NCBI RefSeq assembly: GCF_026914185.1
Contig: NC_070560.1
Coordinates: 4,889,501-4,953,500 of the forward strand
From: Puccinia triticina
Lineage: Eukaryota; Basidiomycota; Pucciniomycetes; Pucciniales; Pucciniaceae
Direction: 5' to 3'
Length of the DNA stretch: 64,000 bases
Positions 45,174 through 54,865 of the stretch are shown here, piece by piece. Below the pieces are notes generated by a model that saw only the letters and a program-made list of their open reading frames with translations, ran no database searches and was not told the DNA's origin. Every line of letters begins with the position of its first letter. Positions within the stretch are counted from its first letter, which is position 1. A program made the translations under genes and the position numbers.

Positions 45174-46270
45174 CTTGATGAGAATCAGGGATTAGTGGGA
45201 CCTTCAGTCCTCGAAATATTTATGTTGGGCATAAGTCACCCACCTCTCTCTTGTGGTTAGACTGACCAAATTGTGCCCATGCCCGAGCCTCGCCAAGTGT
45301 GCCTTTGACCTGGTAAGAAAGGGTCAGATCCACATATTAGCTGTCCTTGATGTACGTCACTGAACAGGTGGATGAATGATTGCATGGGGAAATCCTGGCC
45401 CTTCTGCATTTCCCTTTCACTGGTCATGGTCCTGCGTCACATCACATCACCCCCTGACTAATGCTTTGGCTCTTGTAGGCCCGAATTTGGTTGATGGTGG
45501 GGTTGTGATGGCTTCTTGCCGGGGCCCCACACCCTTTCACCTTTGGAGCGGTGACGTACCGTTGGCCTTTGTACTCCAGATCTACATGTCCACCCAATTG
45601 TACGGCCGTTCATCGTGGTGGACATCCCACCTTGCCTGGGATGGCCAACCGCATCTCGAAATCAGGCTCCAGTGCAGATGTGAAACGCAGGTGCGGCTGC
45701 CAGCAGTTTTCCACATGGCGGCAAACTTCTGATAGCTTCTTGCTGCACCATCACACTGGGCTACCCAGCCACGAACTCAAGTCCAATAACAACAGAAACT
45801 GGGGAACAGCCTGTTGTAGTACACAGGCTGTTCCCCAGCTTGCCTTATCTGCACCTGGTGTCCCAAAAAGGAGGTGTTCTTTCTTGTGGGCTCATCGGAC
45901 CCTAAACCCCTCTCTACTCCAACGTCTCAAAAGACAACCGCAGTTGGCCAATTACCTTCCCTCACCATTTGACATCACTGGCAATGCTTGCTGCACATAT
46001 TCTGCGCGGGCACAGTGGGATCAAGGTTGTGTGATACATTTCCCGGCGCAGAGATATCGACGCCTCACCCAGTGGGTCTTTCAAAATACCCCGGCGGGTA
46101 TTGTTAAATTGGACATCACAGTTGTCCTCTGTGGGTTGCTTCTTTCATTCGTGCTCGCGAGAGCCACCCGGCACCTCCTGTGGCGGGCACGTGGACTATC
46201 ACATGACATCGAGATTGTAATGCAAAATTCATCTATCACACTGGGGTTCCCGCAACCCCAACTTTGATGA
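45174..46270. other. Gene-poor CACTA interior with palindrome P7 and a hairpin
   Basis: An open plus-strand frame (45551-46267) exists, but its composition looks random and it has no splice or domain support. Structured features are palindrome P7 (45586-45625) and a perfect hairpin at 45799-45838 (16-bp arms CTGGGGAACAGCCTGT, 8-base loop). Confidence 0.4.
45586..45625. repeat. CGGCCG-centred palindrome P7
   Basis: Most diverged copy; arms ATGTCCACC/GGTGGACAT, centre TACGGCCGTT (45601-45610). Seventh site within the CACTA element. Confidence 0.8.
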
Positions 46271-48285
46271 GGGACCACTACAAGATCCCCCCTTTGGAGC
46301 AGAACCTGACCCCAAAAGTCTCACACGTTATGCGGAACCTGGTGTGCACGTCACAGGGGGGGGGGGGGGGGGGGCGGGCAAAAGGACACTGTGTTTGGCG
46401 GTGGCCATCCTGCCAATTAATTGATCATGAGTGTCTCAAGGTTGCTTGTCACTCAAGGGCTTTTATAAGGGCCGCAGATGACTCACACAAAGCGCAATAT
46501 TTACCACACTGCATTCAGCCTATGAGGCGCTGAGGAGACTGTCAGCTCTCACAGGATCTTGTGGTATGGGAAGGAGACAGCATGAATATAACAGACACAT
46601 CCATGGGTGTCAGGATATATGGGATTGTCGGCAGGCTTGAATCTGCCAGAAGTCTCTTTGACACTCCGTGGGACAGCGGGAAACATTGGAGGAGCAAATA
46701 ATGACAATCCAGTGAGCTCATGTGGCAGCAATACACAAAACTAACAGCCAGTCCAAGGAGCAAAATCAAATTCCATCTATTGATTCTCTCAATAAACCAG
46801 CACAGCTCATTCATGGTCTGCATGGTGCATGGGGCTCCTGGTGTCCATGGAAATGAGATTGGAGGGAGGATGGCTCATGGAATACAGCATTTAAACCCAA
46901 TCTACTTCACAAGAAAGACAGATCTAATGTTAGCTTTGTGATGTACAGTGGAGTGGCTCATTGGGGCTGGACGGTGCATGGGATGTGGAGCTAGCTGAAG
47001 ATCACAACATAGCGCCCATGGCGAGGGTTAAAATCTTGGGGAGGTAGTGTGACACTCATTGTGTCAGTTTGGTTGGCTTGGGAACTTGGAGGGGAGATCT
47101 GCTGGGCCTTCAGGTGATGTGTTGTAGCCAGGCTCTCCTACACTGTTTCACCACAATAGTGGTGGCTGTAATGCAGGTATCTGAGGAGTGACAGCAGTGC
47201 TCTTCATCCTGCAGAATAGGTATGTGGGTGTATCCTATCATAGTTGGGTCAAGGAAGCCCTAACCCATAGCATGAATGACATGGAGATTTGCGGGTGGGA
47301 ATTTTGAAAGAACAATATTAACAATTTCAGTGAGGTGAAGTGCATTCTCACGAGTTTCATGCTCAAACACAGAGCAGTGAAATGGACCCATGCAGACCAA
47401 AATTTTCCCAACTGACCCATGTGGTTGGTTACAGACCCACTGTTTTCTGGGAATAAGTTGTGTATCTGGCACTGGCCTGAAGTTGGGCCAGCATTTGGTA
47501 GATGGTGATTGAGCAGTCCTTTGTGGAGGGAGATGACATGCTTTTTTTGCAAGGAGAAACAGACCCATCCATATCTCAGCCACTCAGCATGGCTGATCTC
47601 ATTTTTTTCCGGAGGCCAAGGGACCAGGTACTACTCCGGGGAACCTTTGAGGTGGGTTCATGTATAACACAACAGGAGCTAGCATAATTTACTGTTCAAA
47701 AATAACACACCATGGATCCACATACATGCAAGAATGATATGGATGTGTCAGTGGGGAGGGATTCAGGATGTTGGGCTGTAAGATGTGCCAGATGTGCAAC
47801 ATCTGATGATTACACAGTTCTCAGAGACGGTGCAGCTCAGGTGGTGAATGTGCCATTGAAACATGTCATGGGTCATCATGAACGCTGGCTCAAGACTTCT
47901 GAGCCTTCTCTGGTGGCCATTGCATCCCTGCTGCCCTGAAGGTGTGGGACCAAACATGGTGGTTGATCCTCCCACAGTTGCTGAACAAGCCACTGGGAAA
48001 CGGTACAAGAAATCATGTCACTTGTCAAACATAAGAGTCAAGCCCTGCAAGGCCCAAATTCCATATATGAAATTCATGGTGACAGCAGCTGATGAGTTCA
48101 ATGTGGATTCCAAACTAGTTGTGAAATCTGTTCAACCTGAGTTGAAATGGAGTTCCCCAACGCTTGATGTGAACTTCAAATTCACATGGTTTTAGCCAAC
48201 ACATGAGATTGGCCTTGCTTCTTCACAACATTAACATGGGACCAACATCAAGTTACAGTTGACATCAGCCAAGGTTACTGAAAGA
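46271..48285. other. Right subterminal region of the CACTA element
   Basis: About 2 kb without convincing genes. A run of about 19 G residues is at 46356-46374. Several weak frames on both strands lack motifs. It presumably contains the right-end recognition region. Confidence 0.4.
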
Positions 48286-48334
48286 AATTACGGTCTGGCA
48301 CTCTCTGAAGAGTGCCACACATTCCCCCCTGGTG
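48286..48334 (-). repeat. Right terminal inverted repeat of the CACTA element
   Basis: Read inward it begins CACCAGGGGGGAATGTGTGG. It matches the left end at 47 of 49 positions and is followed by the TGT duplication at 48335-48337. Confidence 0.92.
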
Positions 48335-48337
48335 TGT

Positions 48338-48690
48338 AGTCCACCTGATGAACAGGACGGTTTGAGGGGACTTATATCCACTCAATGACCCAATTTGTCA
48401 TTGAGTGGAGTATGTTCCACTTGACGACCAACCAGGTCACTGAGTGGATACCTACTCCACTTGATGACCAACCGGGCCATCAAGTGGAATATTTATCCAC
48501 TCAATGACCAACCAGGCTATCAAGTGGATAAGTCCATTCGATGACCCGGTTGGTCATCAAGGGTCATCAAGCAAGTGGAGTGTTATATAATCCACTCAAT
48601 GACCAACCGGGCCATTGAGTGGATATATGAGTCCACTCATTGAGTGGATACATCAAGCTAGTGGAGTGTTGTATGATGTATCCACTCGAT
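48338..48690. repeat. Palindromic array, TCCACTCAATGACC...GGTCATTGAGTGGA type
   Basis: About eight imperfect inverted units of 30-40 bp, e.g. ATCCACTCAATGACCAACC paired with its inverse, with spacers of 5-15 bp. It is continuous with the fragment at 26676-26758 once the CACTA element is removed. The inner core ATGACC/GGTCAT is shared with the arrays at 49.9 and 52.8 kb. Confidence 0.88.
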
Positions 48691-48866
48691 GAGGTCAATA
48701 ATCAAGGTTGGGAGTTGCAAGGGTGGGTCTGATTTTGCTGCCAATATATTGGCATGTAGGAACTGTAATTATAAATTATTTCATGTTTTGAATATGCTGG
48801 TTTGCCAAACACCATTGGCATTTTACCAATATAATTGTGAAATATTTGTGAAATATATCACTGATT

Positions 48867-49423
48867 AGGGCTGGACCCCAAAGACGGGGTGGACGGGTAT
48901 ACCCGGATATCCAACCCAACAGGTCGGGGGCCGGCAGTGCTCTCTTCAAAAAATACCCATCGGGTATTCTTGGGTATAAAAGCCGGGACACTCTGCTGAT
49001 TTCACGGGGACCAACGGGTATTTGGTCTCAGGCGTTGAGCACACTGGCCTTGTGCCTTGCAGCGGCGCAAGGCCGGTGTGCTCAACTTTTTGCACCATCT
49101 GGCCGCCCAAGGCGCGGCATGAATGGGCATCTGGGTGCTTACACCTGATGCCAAAGCCCTGGGGAAGTTGTCTCAGGCATAAACAACCCGAAGTCCAATA
49201 AATAGGCGTGAGAGACCGGGTACCCGCGGGTATACCCTATAGTTCTGAGGTATATCCGCGGGTACCCGCCGCAAAAAATACCCGCATTTACCCGTCTACC
49301 CAACCCGTTATCTGCGGGTATTTCCATGGGATCAAAACCTCTGGTCTACTCCTCGGGTATTCCCAACGGGTATTACCACGGCAGGGCTGGAGGCTCTCAG
49401 GTATCACCCGGGGTCCAGCCCTA
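48867..49423. mobile_element. Non-autonomous hAT-like element, 557 bp
   Basis: The ends are perfect inverted repeats TAGGGCTGGACCCC. The 8-bp duplication TCACTGAT is exact (48859-48866 and 49424-49431), diagnostic of hAT-type insertion. The interior is rich in GGGTA/TACCCG palindromes, similar in style to the elements at 19.1-20.8 kb. No transposase. Confidence 0.92.
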
Positions 49424-49473
49424 TCACTGATTATATTGGTGCCAAACGGGGCCTTAGTCATGACAAACAATTA

Positions 49474-49650
49474 TGGTGTTCAAAGTTGGTTTGCATAATT
49501 TTATGCATGCATAAATCATAAAATCATAAAATCTTTTTTGCAGGGGATATGACTATCTGATTATGTAATACAAAATTTCCACACCAAAATATTTTTATGA
49601 TTTTATGATTCATGCATGCATAAAATTATGCAAACCAACTTTGAACACCA
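49474..49650. mobile_element. Foldback MITE with TA duplication
   Basis: Inverted ends TGGTGTTCAAAGTTGG, flanked by TA. The arms extend more than 60 bp through ATGCATGCATAAATCATAAAATC. The loop contains TTTTTTGCAGGGGAT. Same family as the MITEs at 8318, 55032 and 61292. Confidence 0.88.
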
Positions 49651-49718
49651 TAAATGATGAACATTTGAAAATAAAAAAACCCACCGTTGCCATATTGAAC
49701 TGGTGAAAAGTATGGTCC

Positions 49719-49808
49719 GAGTGAAGTGGGTATTGAACCCACAACCTTGTGTACTGTGAGAGTCAAACCCACATACTCAGCGTTCATGAGTGATGCTCTA
49801 ACCATTGA
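49719..49808 (-). other. tRNA-like sequence inside TRIM LTR (copy c, split)
   Basis: Contains the B box and arms, but is cut in its A box: the foldback element at 49809-51178 is inserted within TAGCTCA-ATGG, whose remainder is at 51179-51187. Copies a and b give the intact sequence. Confidence 0.7.
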
Positions 49809-51178
49809 CACCACCTGCAAATGGGTGTGGTTTTCTCCGCAGCCACACCCAGTGGTTTTCCAACTGAACTCGCGCGGCCCCCGGGAACCATCATTCGGGG
49901 TAAACATAACTCGCCCGGGCCGGTCATCTGGCTGGTCACATGACGACCAGCCAAGTTGTACAGCTTGATGAACGGCGAGCCGCGGGTCATCAGGACGCAC
50001 CGATGACCGGACAGCTGGGCGGTCATCAAGGTATACATGCCTCGATGACTGGTCAGACGGCTGGTCGTCAAGGCAGACAGCTCAATGACTGGAGCTGGCC
50101 GGTCATCAAGACGGTAGACACTTGATGACCGGCCATCTAATCGGTCATTAAGGCACAGATACAACTCGATCACCGGCCAGCTGGCTGGTCATCGAGGTGT
50201 CCTTGATGTCAAGGTACATGTACCTTGATGACCAGCCATCTGAGCAGTCATCAAGATATACACCTCAATGACCGGCCAACTGGCTGGCCATCAACATATG
50301 TACCTCGATGACCAGCCAGCCGGCTGGTCTTCGAGGTATGAATGTAGCTTGATGAACCGACCCGAGCTGGCCGGTCATCAAGGTGTATGCCTTAATGGCC
50401 AGTTGGCTCCGGTCATCAATGATCAAGGCCTTGATGACCGGCCGGCTCCGGTCATCAATGATCAAGGCCTTGATGACCGGCCGGCTCTGGTCATCAATGA
50501 TCCAGCCTTGATGACAGGGATGATCAAGGTGTATGCCTTGACGACCAGCCTGCTCCGGTCATCAAGGTGCCTGTATACCTTGACGACCAGCCAGCTGACC
50601 GGTCATCGAGGTACAATTTTGATGGCCAGCCAGTTGGCCGGTCATTGAGGTGTATACATTGATGACTGGTCAGACGGCTGGCCATCGAGGTATACATGTA
50701 CCTCAATGACCGGAGCCAGCCGGTCATCAAGGACACTTCAATGACCAGCCAGCTGGCCGGTCTGAGGTGATTGAGGTGTATCCTTGATGACCGGTCATTG
50801 ATCAGTGTCTGCCTTCTTGATGACCGGCCGGCTCCGGTCATCGAGCTGTCTGCCTTGATGACCAGCCGTCTGACCAGTCATTGAGGCATGTATAGCTCGA
50901 TGACCGGCCAGCTGTCCGGTCATCGGTGTGTCCTGATGACCCGCGGCTGTCCGGTCATTGGTGTGTCCTGATGACCCGCGGCTCGCCGGTCATCAAGTTG
51001 CACAACTTGGCTGGTCGTCATTTGACCAGCCAGATGAACGGCCCGGGTGAGTTATGTGTATCATCATCCCGAATGATGGTTTCCGGGGGCCGCACGAGTT
51101 TTCCGGGGGCCGCGCGAGTTCCAAGGGAAAACCACTGGCTGTGGCTGCGGAGAAAACCACACCCATTTGCAGGTGGTG
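49809..51178. mobile_element. Foldback element with palindromic array, 1.37 kb, TGA duplication
   Basis: The long inverted ends begin CACCACCTGCAAATGGGTGTGG and continue for hundreds of bases, so nearly the whole element folds on itself. TGA flanks both sides (49806-49808, 51179-51181). CAC...GTG ends with a 3-bp duplication fit the CACTA superfamily. The empty site CATTGAGCTAAG is visible in TRIM LTR copy a near 51865. The centre (about 49910-51000) is an array of small hairpins of the type GATGACCGGCCAGCTGGCCGGTCATC. No gene. Confidence 0.85.
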
Positions 51179-51433
51179 TGAGCTAAGTTAAAGTACACAC
51201 ATTGCATAGAAATGAGTTTGAGGTGATGACACACATAATATGCGAGAGGTTGCAAACTAAGTGCATTTAACATTGGCATTGTGGTATGCTGCAACTGGGC
51301 AGACAATCTACTCTCAATACTCCCCCTTGCTAGTTGCAGGGGTAGAAACAATGCACCTATCTTTTCCAAGTTCATTTGAATAGCAGCATAACGCTATGTG
51401 GGCTCATAACTAATTGAACAAGTGAAATGAAAG

Positions 51434-51532
51434 GTCCGAGTGAAGTGGGTGTTGAACCCACAACCTTGTGTACTGTGAGAGTCAAACTCACATACTCAAC
51501 ATTCATGAGTGATGCTCTAACCATTGATCTAA
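51434..51532 (-). other. tRNA-like sequence inside TRIM LTR (copy b)
   Basis: Same structure as copy a: A box TAGATCAATGG (one change), anticodon-like stem ACTCA/TGAGT, variable arm TGTGAG/CTCACA, and B box GGTTCAACACC. The stems are conserved although the loops vary. Confidence 0.7.
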
Positions 51533-51775
51533 GTACACATTGCTATGTTGCAGTTGAATACAGTAGATGTATGCTTATGATGATGTGTGGTGTTGCCTTC
51601 AATGGTGATTGGATGTGTAAGCAACAATGTGTTAAGCAGTGCTAGATTGACACTTCAACATTCCCCTGTGCTTGATACAGGGTTGCGCGCAATGCACCAA
51701 TCTTTCCAAGTTCAATTTTGAAGCAGCAAGCGCTACCTGGGCTCATAACCTATTGAACAAGTGAAAAGTATTTTC

Positions 51776-51873
51776 CGAGTGAAGTGGGTATTGAACCCAC
51801 AACCTCATGTACTGTGAGAGTCAAACTCACATACTCAGCATTCATGAGGGATGCTCTAACCATTGAGCTAAGT
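51776..51873 (-). other. tRNA-like sequence inside TRIM LTR (copy a)
   Basis: On the minus strand: A box TAGCTCAATGG within a D-arm (GCTC...GAGC), an anticodon-like arm (TCA TGAATGC TGA core), a long variable-arm hairpin TGTGAG/CTCACA, and B box GGTTCAATACC in a T-arm (GTGGG...CCCAC). The acceptor stem does not pair, so it is not a functional tRNA gene; it may serve as an internal RNA polymerase III promoter. Confidence 0.75.
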
Positions 51874-52000
51874 AAACATTGCTATGTTGCAGTTGAATAC
51901 AGTAGATGCATGCTTATGATGATGTGTGGTGTTGCCTCCAATGGTGATTGGATGTGTAAGCAACAATGTGTTAAGCAGTGCTAGATTGACACTTCAACAC

Positions 52001-52482
52001 GCCATTGTTGTTAATTTGCCCTTCATCATCATCTTCATCGCCTGTATTGATGTTGCTGGGGTGGTTTTTTCTTCTTGGCATTTCAGTCAAATGGAGAGAT
52101 GACCTGGATTTGCTGATTTGGGTCAAGGTGTGGGGTGGAGATATCGGGGGTTGTGTACGCAATGTAGTGCAGTATCACGACACCAGGAGGTTTTCTGTGT
52201 GATACGTGGATGAGGGGGACTATCTGGGGAGCTATACGGTCTCAAAGCTGGGACTGGTATAGGGCCCGGAAGGGTTTTTCCAAGTTTAGGACCTTCTTTA
52301 CTCCCTCCGGTGGAGGGACTAAACTGGGCCCGGGTGACTAAATTTGGTATAGTCCCCCAATATAGGGCCCGCGGTGGAGATGCTTATAGTCCAAGAGTGA
52401 TGTTCGGGGTTTTTTGTAGAGCTTCAGCGCCAGAATTGTTGATGTGACACATGTAGTGTTTCATTTTGCTGCAGATAGGAAA
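52001..52482. other. Spacer with remnant transposon end
   Basis: The segment 52225-52387 contains GC-rich palindromic phrases (GGTGGAGGGACTAAACTGGGCCC, TATAGGGCCCGCGGTGGAG) ending in CGGTGGAGATGCTTATAG. That end is the inverse of the GAGCATCTCCACCG end near 25287. This suggests a degraded non-autonomous element. A short minus-strand frame starting MPRRKNHPSNIN near 52085 is not supported. Confidence 0.35.
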
Positions 52483-54865
52483 GGGTCAGCCTAAATGCAC
52501 TCCAAACTTTTACTTTGTGCACTCCACATTTTTGGCTTTGGGGGGCCAGCACTCCAAAAAAGTTGGAGTGCCTTGATTTTGTACTCCCAAAACATGGAGT
52601 CCCCAGATGGGCACTCCATGTTTATTGGAGTACACAACTGGGTACTCCAAAATTGACCACAATAGGGGAGTGCAGCTAGATGCACTCCAAAAAAAATGGA
52701 GTGCAAGCCCAAGCACTCCACCTTTTCAGTGAAGGATTTGGCTTTGCACTCCAGCTGGCAAATACCAAATGGAGTGCATTGGGGTGCACTCCAAGTCTCC
52801 TTTTTTTTGGAGTGCCCACAGTAATCGCACCCCTCGATGACCGGTCTGGACCGGTCATCGAGGGGGCTTACACGACCGGTCATCCAGAGGACTCATACCT
52901 CTCGATGACCCGCGCGGACCGGTCAACAGTCAGTCACACCTCTCGATGACCGGTGTGTACCGGCCATCGAGGGGAGGTGCTACTCTCGATGACCGGTCTT
53001 TACCGGTCATCGAGGGGACTCCCACCTCTCGATGACCGGCGCGGACCGGTCATCAGTCACACCTCCCGATGACCGGTCTTTACCGGTCATCCAGAGGACT
53101 CACACCTCTCGATGATTGGTCAGACCGGTCATCGAGGGGACTCACACCTCTCGATGATTGGTCAGTCCGGTCATCAAGGGTAATAACACCTCTCGATGAC
53201 CGGTCATCACCGGTCATCGAGGTGAGTCACATCTCTCGATGACCGGTCAGACCGGTCATCGAGGGTAATAACACCTCTCGATGACCGGTGATGACCGGTC
53301 ATCGAGGGGAATAACCCCTCCTCTGGATGACCGGTGTGTACCAGCCATCGAGGGGAGGTGCTACTCTCGATGACCGGTCGGTCTGGCCGGTCATCAAGAG
53401 GAGATGTTACTCCCCTCGATGACCGGCACAGACCGGTCATCGAGGGGACTCACACCTCTCGATGACCGGTGATGACCGGTCATCGAGAGGACTCACACCT
53501 CCCGATGACCGGCACAGACCGGTCATCGAGAGGACTCACACCTCTCGATGACCGGTCACCACCGGTCATCGAGAGGACTCACACCAGCTCACACCTCTCG
53601 ATGACCGGTGGTGACCGGTCATCGAGTTGAGTCACATCTCTCGATGACCGGTCTGTGCCGGTCATCGAGGGGAGTAACATCTCCTCTCGATGACCGGCCA
53701 GACCGACCGGTCATCGAAAGTAGCACCTCCCCTCGATGACTGGTACACACCGGTCATCCAGAGGAGGTGTTATTCCCCTCGATGACCGGTCATCACCGGT
53801 CATCGAGAGGTGTGAGTCCCCTCAATGACCGGTCTGTGCCGGTCATCGGGAGGTGTGAGTCCTCTTGATGACCAGTCTGTGCCGGTCATCGGGAGGTGTG
53901 AGTCCTCTCGATGACCGGTCATCACCGGTCATCGAGAGGTGTGAGTCCCCTCGATGACCGGTCTGTGCCGGTCACCGAGGGGAGTAGCACCTCCTCTCGA
54001 TGACCGGTCAGACCGACCGGTCATCGAGAGTAGCACCTCCCCTCGATGGCCGGTACACACCGGTCATCCAGAGGAGGTGTTATTCCCCTATCGAGAGGTG
54101 TTATTACCCTCGATGACCGGTCTGACCGGTCATCGAGAGATGTGACTCACCTCGATGACCGGTGATGACCGGTCATCGAGAGGTGTTATTACCCTCGATG
54201 ACCGGACTGACCGATCATCGAGAGGTGGGAGCCCTCTCGATGACCGGTCATCACCGGTCATCGAGAGGAGGTGTTATTAGGCTCGATGACCGGTGTGACC
54301 AATCATCGAGGTGTGAGTCCCCTCGATGACCGGTCTGTGCTGGTCATCGGGAGGTGTGACCGGTCCGCGCTGGTCATCGAGAGGTCGGTGACCGGCACAG
54401 ACCGGTCATCGAGAGGAGATGTTACTCCCCTCGATGACCGGTCTGCGGTGATTTCCCTCAATGACCGGCGGTCCGGTACAGACTGGTCATTGAGAGGAGA
54501 TGTTAATCCGCTCAATGCCGGTCTGTACCGGTCATGGATATCAGGAGGATCAAGTGGGGTGTGTTTGTACATAGCCCGGTTGAAGTTGTAGGCACTCCCC
54601 TTTTGAGGAGGAGAAAAATATCAGGAATGGAGTGCTGGGGGAATGCACTCCAATCTGATGGAGTGAGACTCATGGGCACTCATTACATTTCCTGGCCACT
54701 GGAGTTCTTTGTGGTGCACTCCAAAGAGTCGTGAGTCCCCGGTTCCGCACTCCAATTGACTTGGAGTACTCTAGTCTGTACTCCAACAATCATTGGAGTG
54801 CACACTCCATACACTCACTTTTGGAGTGCTTTTGGGATTTTTTTGGAGTGCATTTAGGCTGACCC
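52483..54865. mobile_element. Foldback element with palindromic minisatellite, 2.38 kb, 8-bp duplication
   Basis: Perfect 24-bp inverted ends begin GGGTCAGCCTAAATGCACTC. ATAGGAAA is duplicated exactly on both sides (52475-52482, 54866-54873), an 8-bp duplication as in hAT elements. Outer arms (52500-52815 and 54590-54860) repeat TGGAGTGCA in both orientations. The middle (52826-54545) is an array of hairpin units CTCTCGATGACCGGT...ACCGGTCATCGAGAGG. The left and right halves of the array are inverse copies of each other about a centre near 53.67 kb, giving a hairpin of hairpins. No coding sequence. Confidence 0.92.
52826..54545. repeat. Palindromic tandem minisatellite CGATGACCGG...CCGGTCATCG
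   Basis: Units of roughly 40-55 bp, each a short hairpin with arms CTCGATGACCGG and its inverse, loops of 2-6 bases (for example GTGATG, CACAGA, TCTTTA), and spacers such as ACTCACAC. Unit order on the left mirrors that on the right. Confidence 0.95.

Larger units (their letters stand above)
26759..48334. mobile_element. Giant multi-gene CACTA-like DNA transposon, 21.6 kb
   Basis: The termini are inverted copies starting CACCAGGGGGG. They match over 49 bp with two differences and include the inner palindrome GCACTCTTCAGAGAGTGC. TGT flanks both sides (26756-26758 and 48335-48337), the 3-bp duplication typical of CACTA/EnSpm. Inside are a tnp2-type transposase, an SNF2-family ATPase, three unknown multi-exon genes, a tentative minus-strand gene and seven CGGCCG-centred palindromes. 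No other transposon terminus pair was recognised inside. The near identity of the ends and the open multi-exon genes suggest a recent, possibly active element. Confidence 0.9.
26489..49453. mobile_element. Outer TIR element (TTA duplication) split by the giant CACTA element
   Basis: The inverted ends GGCCCCGTTTGGCGCC (26489) and GGCCCCGTTTGGCACC (49453, read inward) continue for about 24 bp with two mismatches. TTA flanks both (26486-26488, 49454-49456). After removing the CACTA insertion (26759-48334 plus TGT) and the hAT-like insertion (48867-49423 plus 8 bp), about 0.8 kb remains. That remainder consists mostly of AT-rich ends and a palindromic array. It is non-autonomous and PIF/Harbinger-like by its duplication. 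Confidence 0.75.
49696..52000 (-). mobile_element. Tandem TRIM retrotransposon (LTR-int-LTR-int-LTR), interrupted
   Basis: Read on the minus strand, an LTR of about 247 bp (TGTTGAAGTGTC...CACTTGTTCA) occurs at 52000-51754 and 51660-51415. A diverged third copy occupies 51319-51179 plus 49808-49696. Internal regions of only 93-95 bp begin with GGTTATGAGCCC and end in a purine tract AGGGGAA or AAGGGGGAG. GGTTATGAGCCC matches the complement of the initiator tRNA-Met anticodon arm, used as a half-tRNA primer site by copia-type elements. No coding sequence is present. This is the structure of a terminal-repeat retrotransposon in miniature. Each LTR contains a tRNA-like sequence. The third LTR is split by the foldback element 49809-51178. 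Confidence 0.8.

Noticed and set aside
45551..46267. 238-codon plus-strand frame
   Set aside because: It overlaps palindrome P7 and a perfect hairpin, has no motif or splice signals, and reads as random sequence.
46356..46374. Poly-G run as a functional G-quadruplex site; likewise the poly-C run near 9966
   Set aside because: Single homopolymer tracts of this length are prone to sequencing error and give no evidence of function by themselves.
26759..48334. Starship-like giant element
   Set aside because: Starships are captained by a DUF3435 tyrosine recombinase; here there is a tnp2 transposase, 49-bp TIRs and a 3-bp duplication, so CACTA fits better.
51401..51753. GGGCTCATAAC segments as real initiator tRNA-Met genes
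   Set aside because: Only the anticodon-arm complement is present, placed right after the LTR, which fits a half-tRNA primer-binding site.
52826..54545. Regular repeats with short variable parts reminiscent of a CRISPR array
   Set aside because: The units are hairpins with tiny loops, alternate in orientation and mirror about a centre; there are no unique spacers of constant length and no cas genes, and the genes nearby have introns.
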